Assembly (NCBI GenBank): GCA_008828725.1
Contig: MEHQ01003314.1
Location: 153,473 to 217,472 of the forward strand
From: Saccharina japonica
Lineage: Eukaryota; Sar; Phaeophyceae; Laminariales; Laminariaceae
DNA length: 64,000 nt
Reading direction: 5' to 3'
Shown: positions 1 to 11,163 of the stretch, piece by piece
How positions within the stretch are numbered: the first letter of the stretch is position 1
How the letters are laid out: each line of letters starts with the position of its first letter
Notes under the pieces: model-generated
Told to the model about the DNA's origin: nothing
What the model saw: the letters and a program-made list of their open reading frames with translations, nothing else
The model's database searches: none
Position numbers and translations under genes: made by a program

Positions 1-59
1 ACGACGACAATGTCCCGACATGCAGATGTGCCTTGGGCGCTGATCTCAGTAGAACAAAA

Positions 60-195
60 CGTATTCGTGCTAAGCGCCCCCCGTTACAAATCAATGGCAT
101 AACACGCGCCAGGGACACGGAAAACCGTATCATCCGTGCTAAACGCCCCCTGCTACAAATGTATGGCGAACCACGCGCCAGAGACAACGGAAAAG
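60..195. repeat. Two-copy tandem repeat, unit ~68 bp
   Basis: Two adjacent units (about 60-125 and 126-195) share the blocks CGTGCTAA(G/A)CGCCCCC, TACAAAT and CACGCGCCAG followed by a GGAAAA end. They differ by scattered substitutions and small indels. The tract is open in one plus frame, so a short repetitive reading frame exists here, but nothing marks it as a gene. It lies just before a LINE relic and may be unrelated to it. Confidence 0.7.
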
Positions 196-312
196 GTGCC
201 GAAACGTGCAATGACTGGGGTCTACGCTCTACGGTCACGGTTTCAAACCGATTGAGCATCATGAAATTAAGCTGTTTTCAGATCGAGCACAAGCAGCATT
301 GTGACCAACCAT

Positions 313-760
313 TAAGCTGATGTCATGTCGTACGCCAAGGCTCTCAAGAAGTTAAAATGCAAGGTCGTTGAGATGACCATCCACAAACGACGCCTTCTCT
401 TTGCGGGGGCCGTGCAGAGCACGATTAATGAGCGGCTGACCAGGCGGGCGTGTTTGGCACGGTTGTCGGTGGGACAAACGCGGGAACCTGGCCGACCTGA
501 AATGGCCTGGGCCCAATTCCTGGCAGATGACCTTAGGGTCTTTCGAGCAACAAAGGATTGCACCGAAATATCCCCGTTACCGTTAGGAACAGAGAGGATA
601 CTATGGCCGAGGGTGGCTAAGAAGAGTGGCGTGTGGTATTAGCGGGTCGTTGAGGCGGCGGACCATTTCATGGCGAGGTGGCACCGGACCGAGGCAGAGA
701 GGACTCGGCTTCGGCATGCAGCTGAGAACGCCCATAGGGGCGACAAAAAGAGAGGGGGGG
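313..760 (+). pseudogene. LINE relic: C-terminal part of a non-LTR reverse transcriptase ORF
   Basis: The plus frame from 325 reads SYAKALKKLKCKVVEMTIHK followed by RRLLFAGAV. This lines up with [20 protein letters not shown] and RRLLFAGAV near the C-terminus of the LINE ORF at 50,426-52,094. The match goes on through EMAWAQFLADDLRVFRA. After a stop at 640-642 it resumes with AADHFMARWHRTEAERTRL, which corresponds to [19 protein letters not shown]. No RT catalytic core is present, so only the tail domain survives. The divergence and internal stop make it a dead copy, clearly older than the one at 50 kb. Confidence 0.85.
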
Positions 761-1429
761 GAGCCGTACTGATACAGCTGTCGACGAATGCAAAAACCTA
801 AACGTAGATCGTGCGGCAAGGTATCGGCTCTACTAACCCTTTAATTTTACTATTTGTTAATTTTTGATCGTTTGTTTAGTGTTGAGTTGTTCTCTGGGGG
901 GGGCGCGGTAGAGGCAGTACCGGCTCTTGACGCCCTGTTTGATGAGGGTAGGAAGGAGATGGCGGAAGGTGTAACATGGTCCCCGTGTCGGTCTTGTGGC
1001 AGAGACGGGAACTTGGTATCATCATCGCCTTGAGAACGATTTTACGCTTGTCCTCTCTCGCGTCTTCTCTTTGTTTTTTATTCCTTGTTTCGCTCTTCGT
1101 TTCCGCCCTATGTTGCGGTGGCTTCCTCTTCGTGGTGTTGCATCGCCACAAGAGGAAACCAACTCCAATTAAACAATCTTAGACGGAATCATCAACGCAC
1201 AAAAACTTTTGACTTATTCATCGCCTTGGGCCAAAACCACGCCAAAACATATTGTGCCTGTGGCGCAAAGACTGCGGCGAGAGAGGACCCACACACTTTA
1301 TTTTGCTACAGCGAGAAAGGTGCGGCACATAAAAACCGTCGTGCGGCACCACACCTTCAGTACGTTATGAAAAACCATATCATTGATGACAAAAAGGGGC
1401 GCCAGCTCAAAATTTAGTTACGTTTTTCA
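761..1429. other. No gene recognised
   Basis: Short open frames occur on both strands, but none is conserved with anything else in the window. The first ~130 bases may be decayed 3' UTR of the LINE relic, because the T-rich stretch and GTTTGTTTAG resemble the (GTTT)n region after the LINE at 52.1 kb. Confidence 0.5.
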
Positions 1430-1528
1430 CCATGTACACTATGCCCTACACACTTTGCACTATACACTCTGTACGAAATACACTATACCACTGATACACT
1501 ATATACACGCTGTACACTAAACACTATG
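1430..1528. repeat. Degenerate TACACTATG-type short tandem repeat
   Basis: About ten loose copies of (G/A)TACACTAT(A/G) and close variants follow one another with 8-11 bp spacing. A shorter, more decayed tract of the same flavour lies at about 5,265-5,335. Confidence 0.7.
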
Positions 1529-1759
1529 TGTCAAATAGACTTTATTCGTACTTCGGCAATTTTCTCTTCCGGCCTGGGGTATTTTCTCATTATCTTGGCC
1601 GCAGGGCACGTAAGAGGCCAGCGAGTACTCCACAGTTCAAGTGCGGGCCCCGGCCAAGGTCTGCAGGGCGTGCTGTGGGTGTTCAACGACGTGAACTTTG
1701 GCAAATACCCACGCGAAGATGTTCCGACTGACACGGCCTCGAACATACCGGGCAAAACC

Positions 1760-2578
1760 TGTTAGCACATGGCCGTTGAGATCCACAAATATAGTACAGT
1801 CACTACGCACTGATACGAGTATGTGACGCATGCTACGATAGAGGTGCACCATGTTTTTTTCTGAGCTCCTCACTTAAGGAGCGTCATACCTCACCGAAAA
1901 AACGATTTTGGAGGAAACTAAAAGTGCTGCCGGATGCGAAATCTCATGACCGAAGTATACTCTGAAACATCATTCGTCACAAAAACGAATTTCCGACGAA
2001 TTTGGGTTAAGGAGCCAGATCGTTCAGAAAACGATTCGGACAAAAAGCTCTACCTCTATCGTAGCCAGCGTCATGTGCGTATCTTAGTTTAGATATTCGG
2101 GTAAATATAATATGCGGATATATTACGAGTTTGTCTTGCTCGCAGTGCGCTCAGTTGTATGTCCAAAGTATCATCAGGAACGATGCTGAGAAAGTTTCTC
2201 GGACGCTACTAAAATATTTTAGGGAACATTACAGGGAACAGTACCGACTACGGTAGAATGTGCTGTCCGTAGCACGGACATTGTACCGAGGTGATCAAGT
2301 GCAGGCATCGCCCACCTCGAGCACTCTCCGCTCCTCATCTCCACGTATCCTCTCTACACTTCTACTCCTCTACTATACACCTCTATGCTACTCCTCTCCT
2401 TTCTTGTCTTCTTCTCTTGATCTCTCACATTAGTTTTCTTTCCAATATTGCCGCATAAGCGCCTTTTCAAACCATAACCTTTCTTCTTCTTCATAAGTGA
2501 TATCTACAGACACTTCGGAGCCACCTCTGCCATTTCTCTTCACGGAAACACAACCTCGACACACGCGTCAGTCTTTCA
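1760..2578 (+). mobile_element. Solo LTR, interrupted by a MITE
   Basis: The sequence starts TGTTAGCA and ends TTTCA. It is the reverse complement of the LTR at 11,164-11,725 over its whole length; shared blocks include TTCCCTGTAATGTTCCCT, CAGAGGTGGC and GACGCGTGTGTCGAGG. Without the 247-bp MITE and one 5-bp target duplication it measures about 567 bp, against 562 and 561 for the other copies. The flanks AAACC (1755-1759) and AAATC (2579-2583) look like a 5-bp target-site duplication with one change. No internal region is attached, so it is best read as a solo LTR left by recombination. Confidence 0.8.
1826..2072 (-). mobile_element. MITE with TIR and 5-bp TSD, nested in the solo LTR
   Basis: The element has terminal inverted repeats of the form ACGCATGCTACGATAGAGGT and their counterpart CTCTATCGTAGCCAGCGTC. 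It is flanked by ATGTG on both sides (1821-1825 and 2073-2077). Removing it with one ATGTG restores continuity with the uninterrupted LTRs at 8.1 and 11.6 kb. It carries no coding capacity. A related 246-bp copy lies in opposite orientation at 46,672-46,917. Subterminal hairpin sequence GAGCTCCTCACTTAAGGAG is typical of the family here. Confidence 0.85.
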
Positions 2579-2583
2579 AAATC

Positions 2584-3187
2584 TGTCGCATGACTCTTTT
2601 TATGACCTTGGGAATAGTAATGATTTTGTTTTGCCCCGCAGCACGATCAGGACAAGGCACATCACGGACCACGCAAATAGCAAGGGGCTCACCTTGTTGA
2701 CATCAACCGAGGTACAACATCACGCAGCCGTAGATGTAATGATACAATGCTGCATGCGTCTGTGCAGCTTTCTGTGGGCTGTTTGAAGCAGGGGTTGTAC
2801 GACGCTTGCGAAAACTCTCCCGCATTTCATGTAAATTTGATTCCAACAATTTGGCATCTACGAGTACACACACATATTTACGTATGTATGTATGTGTATC
2901 GCATCTACGTGAAAATAGGTTGATCTACGAGTGGTTTGGTGCAGAAGTGGTTTGGTAAATACACCTAGCACTGGGCAGTACAGTATCTCTAAAAAAAGGC
3001 AAACAGCTGACACCCGTCACGGGTACGGATAACCGTCTTTATACTGCTCGAGTAGATGGACCCTTGGCACCCCTGTACTGGGCTGGTCTGCGGATACCAG
3101 GGTGTTAGACGAGTACTGGGCTGCTATCGGGTTCCAGAGTATTTGTCCAAAAGGTAGTAAAGCCTCGCAGTGGGTTTTGTTTTTCGA
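2584..3187. other. No gene recognised
   Basis: Non-repetitive sequence apart from a short (GTAT)n run near 2,880-2,895. No open frame has a recognisable product. Confidence 0.5.
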
Positions 3188-3500
3188 CCATCCGATTAAT
3201 TACTTTCGCCCTCTCGTTCGCTCATCCTCTTGAGTCCTATATCATATCCGGGGTCAATAAGTAGGTTCTTCTCCCTCCCCGCTACGGTACGTGCCTTGCA
3301 CTTTCATCGCGAAAACATATCAGCACTTTCTTCTATCGTCGACACCGAAACATGCCTGTCCACGCTTCGGAGGTCCACTCAGCAAATGGTCCCATATATG
3401 TTTAGAACTATTGTGAAAATCGCAACACGGTGGGATTCGTACTGGCGTACCAAAGCTACAGTAGTAGGATTTGAAGTAAATCACTAGATTACCGGGGCCA
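3188..3500 (-). mobile_element. SINE copy (tRNA-headed family), minus strand
   Basis: Read on the minus strand, the head begins GCCCCGGTAATCTAG at about 3,500. It has a B-box-like segment with AATCCCACCGTG, and the body includes the diagnostic GACCCCGGAT and GTAGCGGGGAGGGAG blocks, ending near 3,190. The body matches the SINE copies at 18.5, 19.6, 20.2 and 59.1 kb. The poly(A)-like tail seen in the others is weak or lost. Confidence 0.7.
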
Positions 3501-5573
3501 CTAGGACTGGGGGACTCGTCGGGCAACAAGTTTATATGTGATCTCCTGTGTATACTAAAATGTACAGCGCGGCAAAGTCGTGATATCCCCTTGTGTTACA
3601 GTACGTATGTGTGCACTCTGCTTTCCAGCACAACAGCTGTATCGGAATCTGCTCTCCAGACTCACTCGTTGTGTATTCCATATTGCTTTGTTATCTGCGA
3701 TATGCTCTTGGTTCTGTGTGGACTCACTTCTGTTGCATGTGTGTACTCTGGATGTGCTCTATGTGTAGTCTTTGCACTGAATAATTTCTACTCGATCTAT
3801 TCTTTGTGTACTCTCTAATATTCTGCTCAAGTTTTGTGTTCTGCGAGTACCTGCTCAGGACCATTCCTAACGAACAAGAAATTAAACTCGCAATTCGTGA
3901 CGCATTCGTGACGCTTCATCATGATGGTAAGATAACATCACGGTTCCTGAATTTTCAAGCCGAAATGAGACCAGCTGATACCAGGTATGTCACAGTTTAT
4001 GACACAGTTACGTAGTGATACGTTTTCCAATTTCAAGAGGATTGACAATATTTACAATCCAATAACCTTTGCGAGTGGTGCGCGATTGGGGACGGGTCGG
4101 ACTGAACCCGTAATACATTTTCAAAACACGAAACGAAGCCGGACACAGCCTGTAGCATTTCAATATCCCGCGGCGTCGGTCCGCGGGCAACACGAGTCAC
4201 CCACTCGCCCACACCCACACTCCTGTACTCAGCAGGAGCCCGGGGCCAGAATCGCTGTGACACCCGGCTCGGTGGATGGACCCAGGTCAATAACGGAGGA
4301 GGGAGAAAAAAAGTGTCATTTTACGATGTAGTCGGCGACGTTCCCGATAGCGGTTACATGTTGCTGTTGACGCAAGAACATGCATGCTTACGTATCAGGT
4401 TTAAACTCGTGGATATGCCAGGGGAATGTCCCAAGATGCCACCAACCTCAATGGTTGTCTGCCCGGTCCCGAGCCCGGATCTCAGGATATTTTGCATCGC
4501 TCTTGATGTATGTCGTGTGGCCTACCCCTCGAAATGTTGAGGCCGTAACGTGCTTGTTCGCCACACGGAGCCGCTTGCTATCCACACGGGATGTACGACG
4601 CAGAGTCAGCTATATGCCGTGTATACTGGTCTTTCGATAGTATATCGTTGCGTTGCGTGGGTTATTCACAATGCCTTTATCACGGGGCATTATATCACAG
4701 GTATTTACTACAAAACAGTTCGAGTAAAGCCACGATAAGTTGTCACAGATCGTGATTTGTTTTGCTTAGGTTCAATTAAAATGGCGTCAAGCGTTACTAG
4801 TTGTTCTGCGTGAATCGACTCGACATTTATGTTCACCATCGGACACAATCACAGTAATATGTAGTGGGCGCCTGCAGTTCAGAAATATCGTGTTTCATAA
4901 TAATTCTCAGATTGACACGAACAGTGAGAACATTGGCTTTAGAAACACAGCTCGCCAGAGGGATGGACTTTAAATGCTACACGCAATAATTAGCGCAACG
5001 TCGGAAACGAGAGAAGACAATGAGATTTGATACCCAATTGGATTTTTTTAACACCCGGGACCCACTGTACCTCACATATCACATCGTGATATATTATATA
5101 CGTTAGTGATGGCTCTCGTTGGGTATATTGCCTTTGGGCAAAACAGCAGCCTATGCCATGTTAGCTATCGAAAGAGGAGTATGAAGAAGGTGCGATCCCT
5201 TTTCAACTTCCGACACCCCCGGGATTTCAAGTGACCAACCCACCTAAGGAGAATCTCGTACAATATGTTCTCTACACTATATACTTTATCCTTTACCCTA
5301 TATGCACTATGCACTTAAAACTAAACTCTAGCCAAAACCTAGTTCTACGCGCAGAGCTCCTGTGCCGAGGGAGTACGTGGTATGCTACGTACCTTATCAT
5401 GTAGTCCACGTTTAGCGACGCGTTGTCCAACTGGCGGAGCTCCTGTACCCAGGAACTACCCAGTGTGATATGTATCTGGTTTAAACTGCATACTCGTTAT
5501 TGATTTGCACTGATATACGGTAGAGCGCATGGAATGGTGTATCAGGTTGAGCCCACACCGCCTCTCAATTTCA
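3501..5573. other. No gene recognised
   Basis: Mostly unique AT-leaning DNA. I see no long open frame with a recognisable product. A decayed TACACTA-like tract sits near 5,265-5,335. Confidence 0.5.
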
Positions 5574-5581
5574 GGTATAAT

Positions 5582-6495
5582 CAGTGATGTGAACCGAAAA
5601 TGAAAATGGACTCGGTCGGTTTTTCGGTTTCTCACCGAAACATCGGTCGGTTTCGGTCGGATTGTTTATTTTAAGCCGAAAAAAAACGAAACCGAAACCG
5701 AACATTTTCGGTCGGTTTTTCGGTCGGTTTCCCGACTAAACTAGCCAATTGGTCCACATTTCGAAGGGTTCGGCGTGCATGTGTTGGCATAATGTGACGA
5801 GATGAGATCGTGGTGTGGTGTCAAGTGGCCCTCCTGCAGTACCTGCGTCTGCTGCGCCACCCACGGTACAGGCCGACATGCATATTTATAATCTGCAGCC
5901 GACAATAGCTACATACAGGTACACAGCTGTTGCTACGTACGATAAAAAACAGCAGGATAGTATTATAAGAGGGCACTGCTGATGTGTAGTCTAGATACCA
6001 TGTACCAGGTATGATGTAATGATAGATGATAGATATATCTTGCAGCGTACAGCTACGTCGTAACACCATCAAGAACGCTAGGTTGCTGAAGGGGGGGCTG
6101 TAAGTATACCCGCCTCTGCCTCCGGCTCAAGGTCAGAGTCAGCACTGCCGCCTGAACCGGAGATGGTTATCCTTCGCAGTCTCGCGACGCTGCTGTACCG
6201 CTGTACCCTGTGCCCTGTGCGGCTGTTGTTGTCGCTGCTGGTGCGGGCTGTGTGCTATGTGCTGTGTGCTATGTGTCAATGTCAATTCATAACGGGGTTT
6301 CCATGTAGATATGTAGGCGTTATTGATTTTTGGGCCAGGAAAAACAAAATCGGCCGAAAACAACCGAGCCGGTTTTTCGGTTTCGGTTTTTTTCGGCAAC
6401 CGAAAAACCGAAAAATAAAAGTCGGTTTTCAGTTGGAAAGAACCGAAATAAACCGACCGAAAAAACCGACTTTCGGTTATCGGTTCACATCACTG
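5582..6495. mobile_element. Non-autonomous hAT-type DNA transposon, 914 bp
   Basis: The ends are a perfect 16-bp inverted repeat, CAGTGATGTGAACCGA and TCGGTTCACATCACTG. Each is bordered by the same 8 bp, GGTATAAT (5574-5581 and 6496-6503). CA-start termini with 8-bp target duplications are hallmarks of the hAT superfamily. Both ends are packed with the subterminal motif CGGTCGGTTTTTCGGTTT in opposite orientations (5,610-5,745 and 6,350-6,480), which in hAT elements is where transposase binds. The middle codes for no transposase, so movement would need an enzyme supplied from elsewhere. Confidence 0.95.
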
Positions 6496-6503
6496 GGTAT
6501 AAT

Positions 6504-8093
6504 GCGTGATGTCCCTACACTTCACTGCATATTTGCTCGTGTGAGGATCCCCAGACGAATTCGGTACCCAAGTAAATATCCGTAACGTACAACGTCTGCC
6601 TCATGCACTGTTTTGCGGTGCACCGCAGATATCGTTTTGTTTCTTCGATACGATGCGTCGCAGTGGGGCATTGAGATCGCACGATGGGTGTGGCTGGATG
6701 CAGTCCCGTCCGGTTTGAAAACGTACGACGCGGTGCGGTTCGCTAAAAACCGGCAAACCAACAAAGCGCGTCGTACCCGCACGGTAGCTAACATTGTTCA
6801 CGTTAAGAGCTTCTGACAATTTTTAGTGATGGTACAGACAAACGGTAGCGTTCGAGTCCGATTTTGGTTCCTTGAATGATATGGTGTGGTGCTTTCCGGA
6901 TGAAGTTTGCTGTGGAACGTCGATAACTGTTCAAAGCGAAATATTTCAGGGCGAAGTACGCACCGAACCCCACCTTACCCTACGCCAAACCCAACCCATG
7001 ACACAACTTTGGGTGTAGTTGTATCACGTCGGATGGAGACGACTTAAAAACTGCATTTCCAGAACGTGCCACGGTTGTATCGAGCATGCACCGGGGCACC
7101 TGCCCACGCTGGAAACGTCACAGTGCCCCCCAGGGCGTTTAACCTGATAGTTTTACCTTTGTCTACAGTATCAATATTGTCTTTGATGTACACCCGTGGT
7201 GATAGCTCCTTTGCCGCGCGTGCCCTTGTCTATTTCATCAAAGTCGGTACGCTGAGAGCATGTTAGTGTCGCCACCACGTGGCTGGATGTACAGTAAATA
7301 GTACGCCACGCATATACGAAGGATGCTTTCATGTAATCACCACTCTACTTTGACGAGAACCGTTGGGAATTGGGTAAGCATTGCTGTTCTTCAAAGGCAG
7401 ACGGCAATCGTCCTCCGGGTGCTCCTCTTCACGTGTGATTCCCTGCAGTCTGATGTCCGTGAATACCGATGAACTAGAACGTACCTGTAGAGCGGCTATT
7501 AAATTCCTGTGGTAAACACACGGTCCAATAATTTCCAGTGCCAGGTTCGATGCTATATCTACATTGATTTTTATCGTCGAAACATTTCGGATAGGTTAAT
7601 GCGACTATGTATCCATCCAAACTACTGCTGGAGATTAAACTAAACCAATAACTTGGTACATCTACTACAGTAATGTATTTCAATATTTGCATCCAGGTTT
7701 CAAGCTGGTCGGCTGTGTTAGATGATCATCAATGCCACATTAATATTACGGTCGACGCGCATTCATGCAATATATTGCCTTGCACTATACCAGGTATCGC
7801 CTTGCAAGCTACGGATATATCAATATCGACTGTACTACGAATAGTGTAGCGTACTGTAAGTATTTGTTTTCACCAGATTATATAACGCTATAACATAGGT
7901 TTGGCTGTGTTCGTCAGAGTTCACAGCATGTTTCGCGGTGTTCATGCACCAAATATTTGCTGCCAGGCATTCCCAGGCCATTGGTCGATATCGCTTTACC
8001 GACAGAGACCACTTGGGTTGAGCTATGGTTTATACCGCTATCTGAACCTCAGTGAACAACATTTCGCCCAGACTTTGTGTGGGTCCAAATACC
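6504..8093. other. No gene recognised
   Basis: Open frames here are short and without recognisable domains. No clear repeat structure is visible. Confidence 0.5.
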
Positions 8094-8119
8094 TTACCCT
8101 AACCCTAACCCTAACCCTT
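8094..8119. repeat. Interstitial telomere-like tract (CCCTAA)n
   Basis: TTACCCTAACCCTAACCC and a further AACCCTT form about four units of the TTAGGG telomere motif in reverse orientation. The tract lies eight bases from the point where the LTR fragment 8,128-8,219 begins. Confidence 0.9.
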
Positions 8120-8127
8120 CCCCGAAA

Positions 8128-8219
8128 ATCTAGACTAAGATACTCGTATACTCGTATCAGTGCTTGGTGACTGCACATCACAATAGATACGCATGGATCT
8201 CAACGTCCATATGCTAACA
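8128..8219 (-). repeat. Truncated 3' LTR fragment
   Basis: Ninety-two bases nearly identical to 11,634-11,725, ending in ATGCTAACA on the plus strand. The rest of the LTR is missing and is replaced by the telomere-like tract just to the left. Confidence 0.85.
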
Positions 8220-8502
8220 CGTCCCCGTGATGAAAGTCAGTAGCTAGAGTAATACCTACGGTGTGGAAACCTGATACTCAAAAATCAAAATGAACGAGTG
8301 ATGAATGAAAGAATGGTACAACATATTCAGTCCTGCGCGAATGCAGCGGCAATAGGGAAAACAGTAAACACAAAGTTCACTACATATTCAGTCCCGTGTG
8401 ATGACGGTCGCAATATGGTTGTACTCATGTCGGAAAAGCTAATCGTAGTTGTGCATGCCCACTGAGTCATAGTGCACGACACTGAGTCAAACGCTACAAT
8501 GA

Positions 8503-9185
8503 AAAGCGTAGAAAGTTATCTGCTGTACTTGCAACCCGCCCCCTCAATTGAATGCTACAATGATAGAGCTACGAAAATAGTACATAATCTTGCAGAAACA
8601 AAGAAAGTCGGTGGGTGTGTACCCAGACAAAAATAGCAATGACCCACTGTATGTACCAGTACGTGTGTATACTCATTTGTCCAGCAATCAACATGAGAGA
8701 GTTGAAGAGACAATTGATAAAACTGAGACGTGTGTCCAGTGTGGAGTATAGACGTGTGCACGTACTCATATGAAACCTACAGACCAGTACCTGGTATAAG
8801 CAACGTCAAAGAAGAATTACAAATCGTGGTGTAAATAACAGCGAAGTATACTCTAGAACGGAAGCGTTAACCCGTACGTACGATGGGTGTTCAACTGGCC
8901 CCCTGAATAGATCCCTAGAGTAATATGAAATCCAAGTAAAAACTGACGACATTCGTCAAGTACAGCGAAAAGTGCACTGTTGTGTACATGTATGTACGTA
9001 CGTACTCGTAATATATCAACAAGTAACGATAGTAAAGCAGTAGACTACGTTGGGCGCAATCGTATCGCAAAATGGACTCGTGATGCTGTGGTGTTGACCA
9101 GCGAGCTATATCCTAGCAAAGAAAGCGTAAGAAAGTATCTAATGTACCTAGGCAACGCCCCCCCCAATGTATCCTAGGACAAGAA
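8503..9185. repeat. Degenerate tandem repeats inside the LTR element
   Basis: AAAGCGTAGAAAGTTATCTG with GCCCCCTCAATTGAATGCTA at about 8,503-8,560 recurs as AAAGCGTAAGAAAGTATCTA with GCCCCCCCCAATGTATCCTA at about 9,122-9,178. A third, weaker copy lies near 8,866-8,930. Spacing is about 260-360 bp. Between the units TACGTACTCGTA-like motifs recur. Confidence 0.6.
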
Positions 9186-9917
9186 ATCGAACGAAATCGA
9201 GAAGAAAACGTGTGGACGTATACTCGTACAGGTATGTCAGCTACATACTGATTTGTGTGTATGTATGATACGTACTCAAAGAAAAGAAAGCTGTGGAAAG
9301 CTAAGGAACAACTGATAACAAGGCAGATGTATGTGTCCGTGACGGTACACAGCAGTGCGCATCAGGTTTGATCTTGCGTAAAACGTACTGGTGTGAAAAT
9401 ACTCTACGTACAACAAAGCCAACAGAGGGAAAGTACAAAAAGATACACCCCCACCCAAACCAAGGTAAAGAAGAGACGCAAGGAATGATGATGACGATCG
9501 TGACCTTCGTTCTTCGTGCTGGTGTTGCGGAGACCTTGTTGAACATGTAGTAGTAGTGTTGAAAAGAAGTGGTGCTGCTGTTGATGATCTTCTTCTGTAG
9601 GCTGTCTTGTTGTGGAGAACTAGTCGAAACATAGCAGACCGAGATGTACGAGTAGATAGAAGATGGCTGTGAGATTATGCTGATGGCGATGAAGAGCTGA
9701 CGAGGTGGTGAAGACCTGTCCTCGTAGTCAGTCCGTAGTGTGTGCTGCGCCGTTTTGCTCGAAGTGTTGAGTGCCGGTAGGTGTTGTTGCGATTGCGTTG
9801 TGCCGCTTGTTGCGGTGCAATAGCAAAAATCGCCAGGAATGCCACAAGGAAATGTTGGAAATCCCTATTTGTTGAGAAATGGGAAAATTTCCCCCAGAGA
9901 GGTGTTCAGGTTTCGGC

Positions 9918-10142
9918 TTAGATGTCGCCGAATACGTAGCTGGTCACAAATGCGATGGAGATGGCGATGGCTAGCTGCTTGATGAACGCTTCGGTGGTGA
10001 TGCCGCCCAGCTTAATCCTGGTGAGATCTCGGGCGGCCGTCTTTTCGCCTCCGATTCTTGAAGAAGGACTTGAAAAGCATATAATAAATGAATTGCTGCA
10101 GCCGAGGGTAGACCATCGATGCTTCCAGAAGTCGAGGTAGTG
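9918..10142 (-). CDS. Unrecognised C-terminal coding fragment with one membrane segment
   Basis: The minus frame is open for 74 codons before a TAA at 9,918-9,920. Its last ~40 residues look coding: ARDLTRIKLGGITTEAF leads into a hydrophobic segment (KQLAIAISIAFVTSYVF) and ends GDI. A plausible 3' splice site, TGCTTTTCAAG, lies near 10,070, so the true exon may start there. I do not recognise the product. The size and single C-terminal helix would suit a small organelle-membrane or single-pass protein, but that is a guess. It lies inside the minus-strand LTR element and has the same orientation, so it may be an element ORF end or a captured host exon. Confidence 0.35.
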   Translation of the reverse strand, partial: HYLDFWKHRWSTLGCSNSFIICFSSPSSRIGGEKTAARDLTRIKLGGITTEAFIKQLAIAISIAFVTSYVFGDI

Positions 10143-10539
10143 ATTTTGTAGTGATGCTCGTACAGCGGTAGTCGAAGTAGACGTAGAAGCTGATAGTAGC
10201 AGATAAACCGACAGGAGTTCTCTCCCGTGACAGGCTGAATAGCCGATTGTATCAACGGCCTGGATGCGTGATGCAACGCTGGTTGGCCTTCTCCCATATG
10301 GAATGGTGAGGATATATTTTCCCTTCGAGTCTGAATTCGTGCTTTCGCCTAAAAGCGTGTAAAAGCCGATGCTGGATAAGGATAGCAGGAGGTAAACCCC
10401 CCGATGCTACGCTGGGTAGCAGATTCGTCAACGACCTGGCTGTTTGATTCAGCACGTGTAGGTCTTCTCAGCAATGCTGAGGATACATCTATTTGTACGT
10501 ACTTCGTGCGTAGTAACTCGAAGAAACGGTTTTGATAAC

Positions 10540-10945
10540 GGCCTCGCGCCTTCAACTAGCGTGAAACCGGCTCGACACTAACTTTAGTGGTGATGGCACA
10601 AAAAACAGGGGCCTTGTAACGTTTCTTCATGCTTTACAGCGTGGAAGTAGCACGGAGCTAGCTTCGCGTGTGATGAGCAGAAATGGTTTCGCGACTTGTT
10701 TCGCGCTTACAACTTCAAAGTATCATTGTATCGAAAACATAGCTTTGCGTGTGAAGTTACAAAAACATAGTCGGTGGCATATTGTTTTGCAATTCCAGCG
10801 TGAAAACATGCTGAATGTACGAGTACAAGTTTCGCGTGAGAAGCGTGAAACCGGACTCACTACTCGTATGAGCTACCCGCGTAAAAGCGTGACAGCAGTG
10901 TATTTACCTGCCTCGCGCGTAGAAGCGTGAAAGCAGTACTCCTTG
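10540..10945. repeat. Degenerate GCGTGAAA-type repeats inside the LTR element
   Basis: Variants of TTCGCGTGAGAAGCGTGAAA and CGCGCGTAGAAGCGTGAAA recur about ten times with irregular spacing. Confidence 0.5.
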
Positions 10946-11159
10946 TAGTAACCCTGTTGAACGAAGTTGATGAAAATCGATGATGAGAGTCGATGTCGAT
11001 GCTGTCCGGTAGATGATGATCTTCTGGTTTTTGGAGCAAAAACCGTATTCCTCCGCAGTGAAAAACTTGAAATTTCTTCGAAATGTGGAACGTGACGCGC
11101 TCGCCGGGAGACGTCGTTCCGTGATGCCAGTCGGTGCGTAGACCAAAGTCGAGGCTCAT
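10860..11159 (-). CDS. Unrecognised 99-residue ORF at the 5' end of the LTR element
   Basis: The ATG lies 7-10 bases after the LTR end, inside the possible primer-binding segment. The first ~70 residues have a coding-like mix (MSLDFGLRTDWHHG, then RVTFHISKKFQVFHCGGIRF). The last third runs into the GCGTGAAA repeats and is probably not real; GCGAGGCAG followed by GTAAATAC near 10,910 could be a splice donor. There is no retroviral-type protease, zinc knuckle or RT signature. It may be the first exon of a spliced reading frame ending at 9,918. The function is unknown. Confidence 0.3.
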   Translation of the reverse strand: MSLDFGLRTDWHHGTTSPGERVTFHISKKFQVFHCGGIRFLLQKPEDHHLPDSIDIDSHHRFSSTSFNRVTTRSTAFTLLRARQVNTLLSRFYAGSSYE

Positions 11160-11163
11160 AACC

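Noticed and set aside
4880..4972. Pmp-like words (VFHNNSQIDTNSENIG, FRNTARQRDG) suggesting an exon
   Set aside because: The spacing is too short for the repeat, no donor follows, and a stop comes right after.
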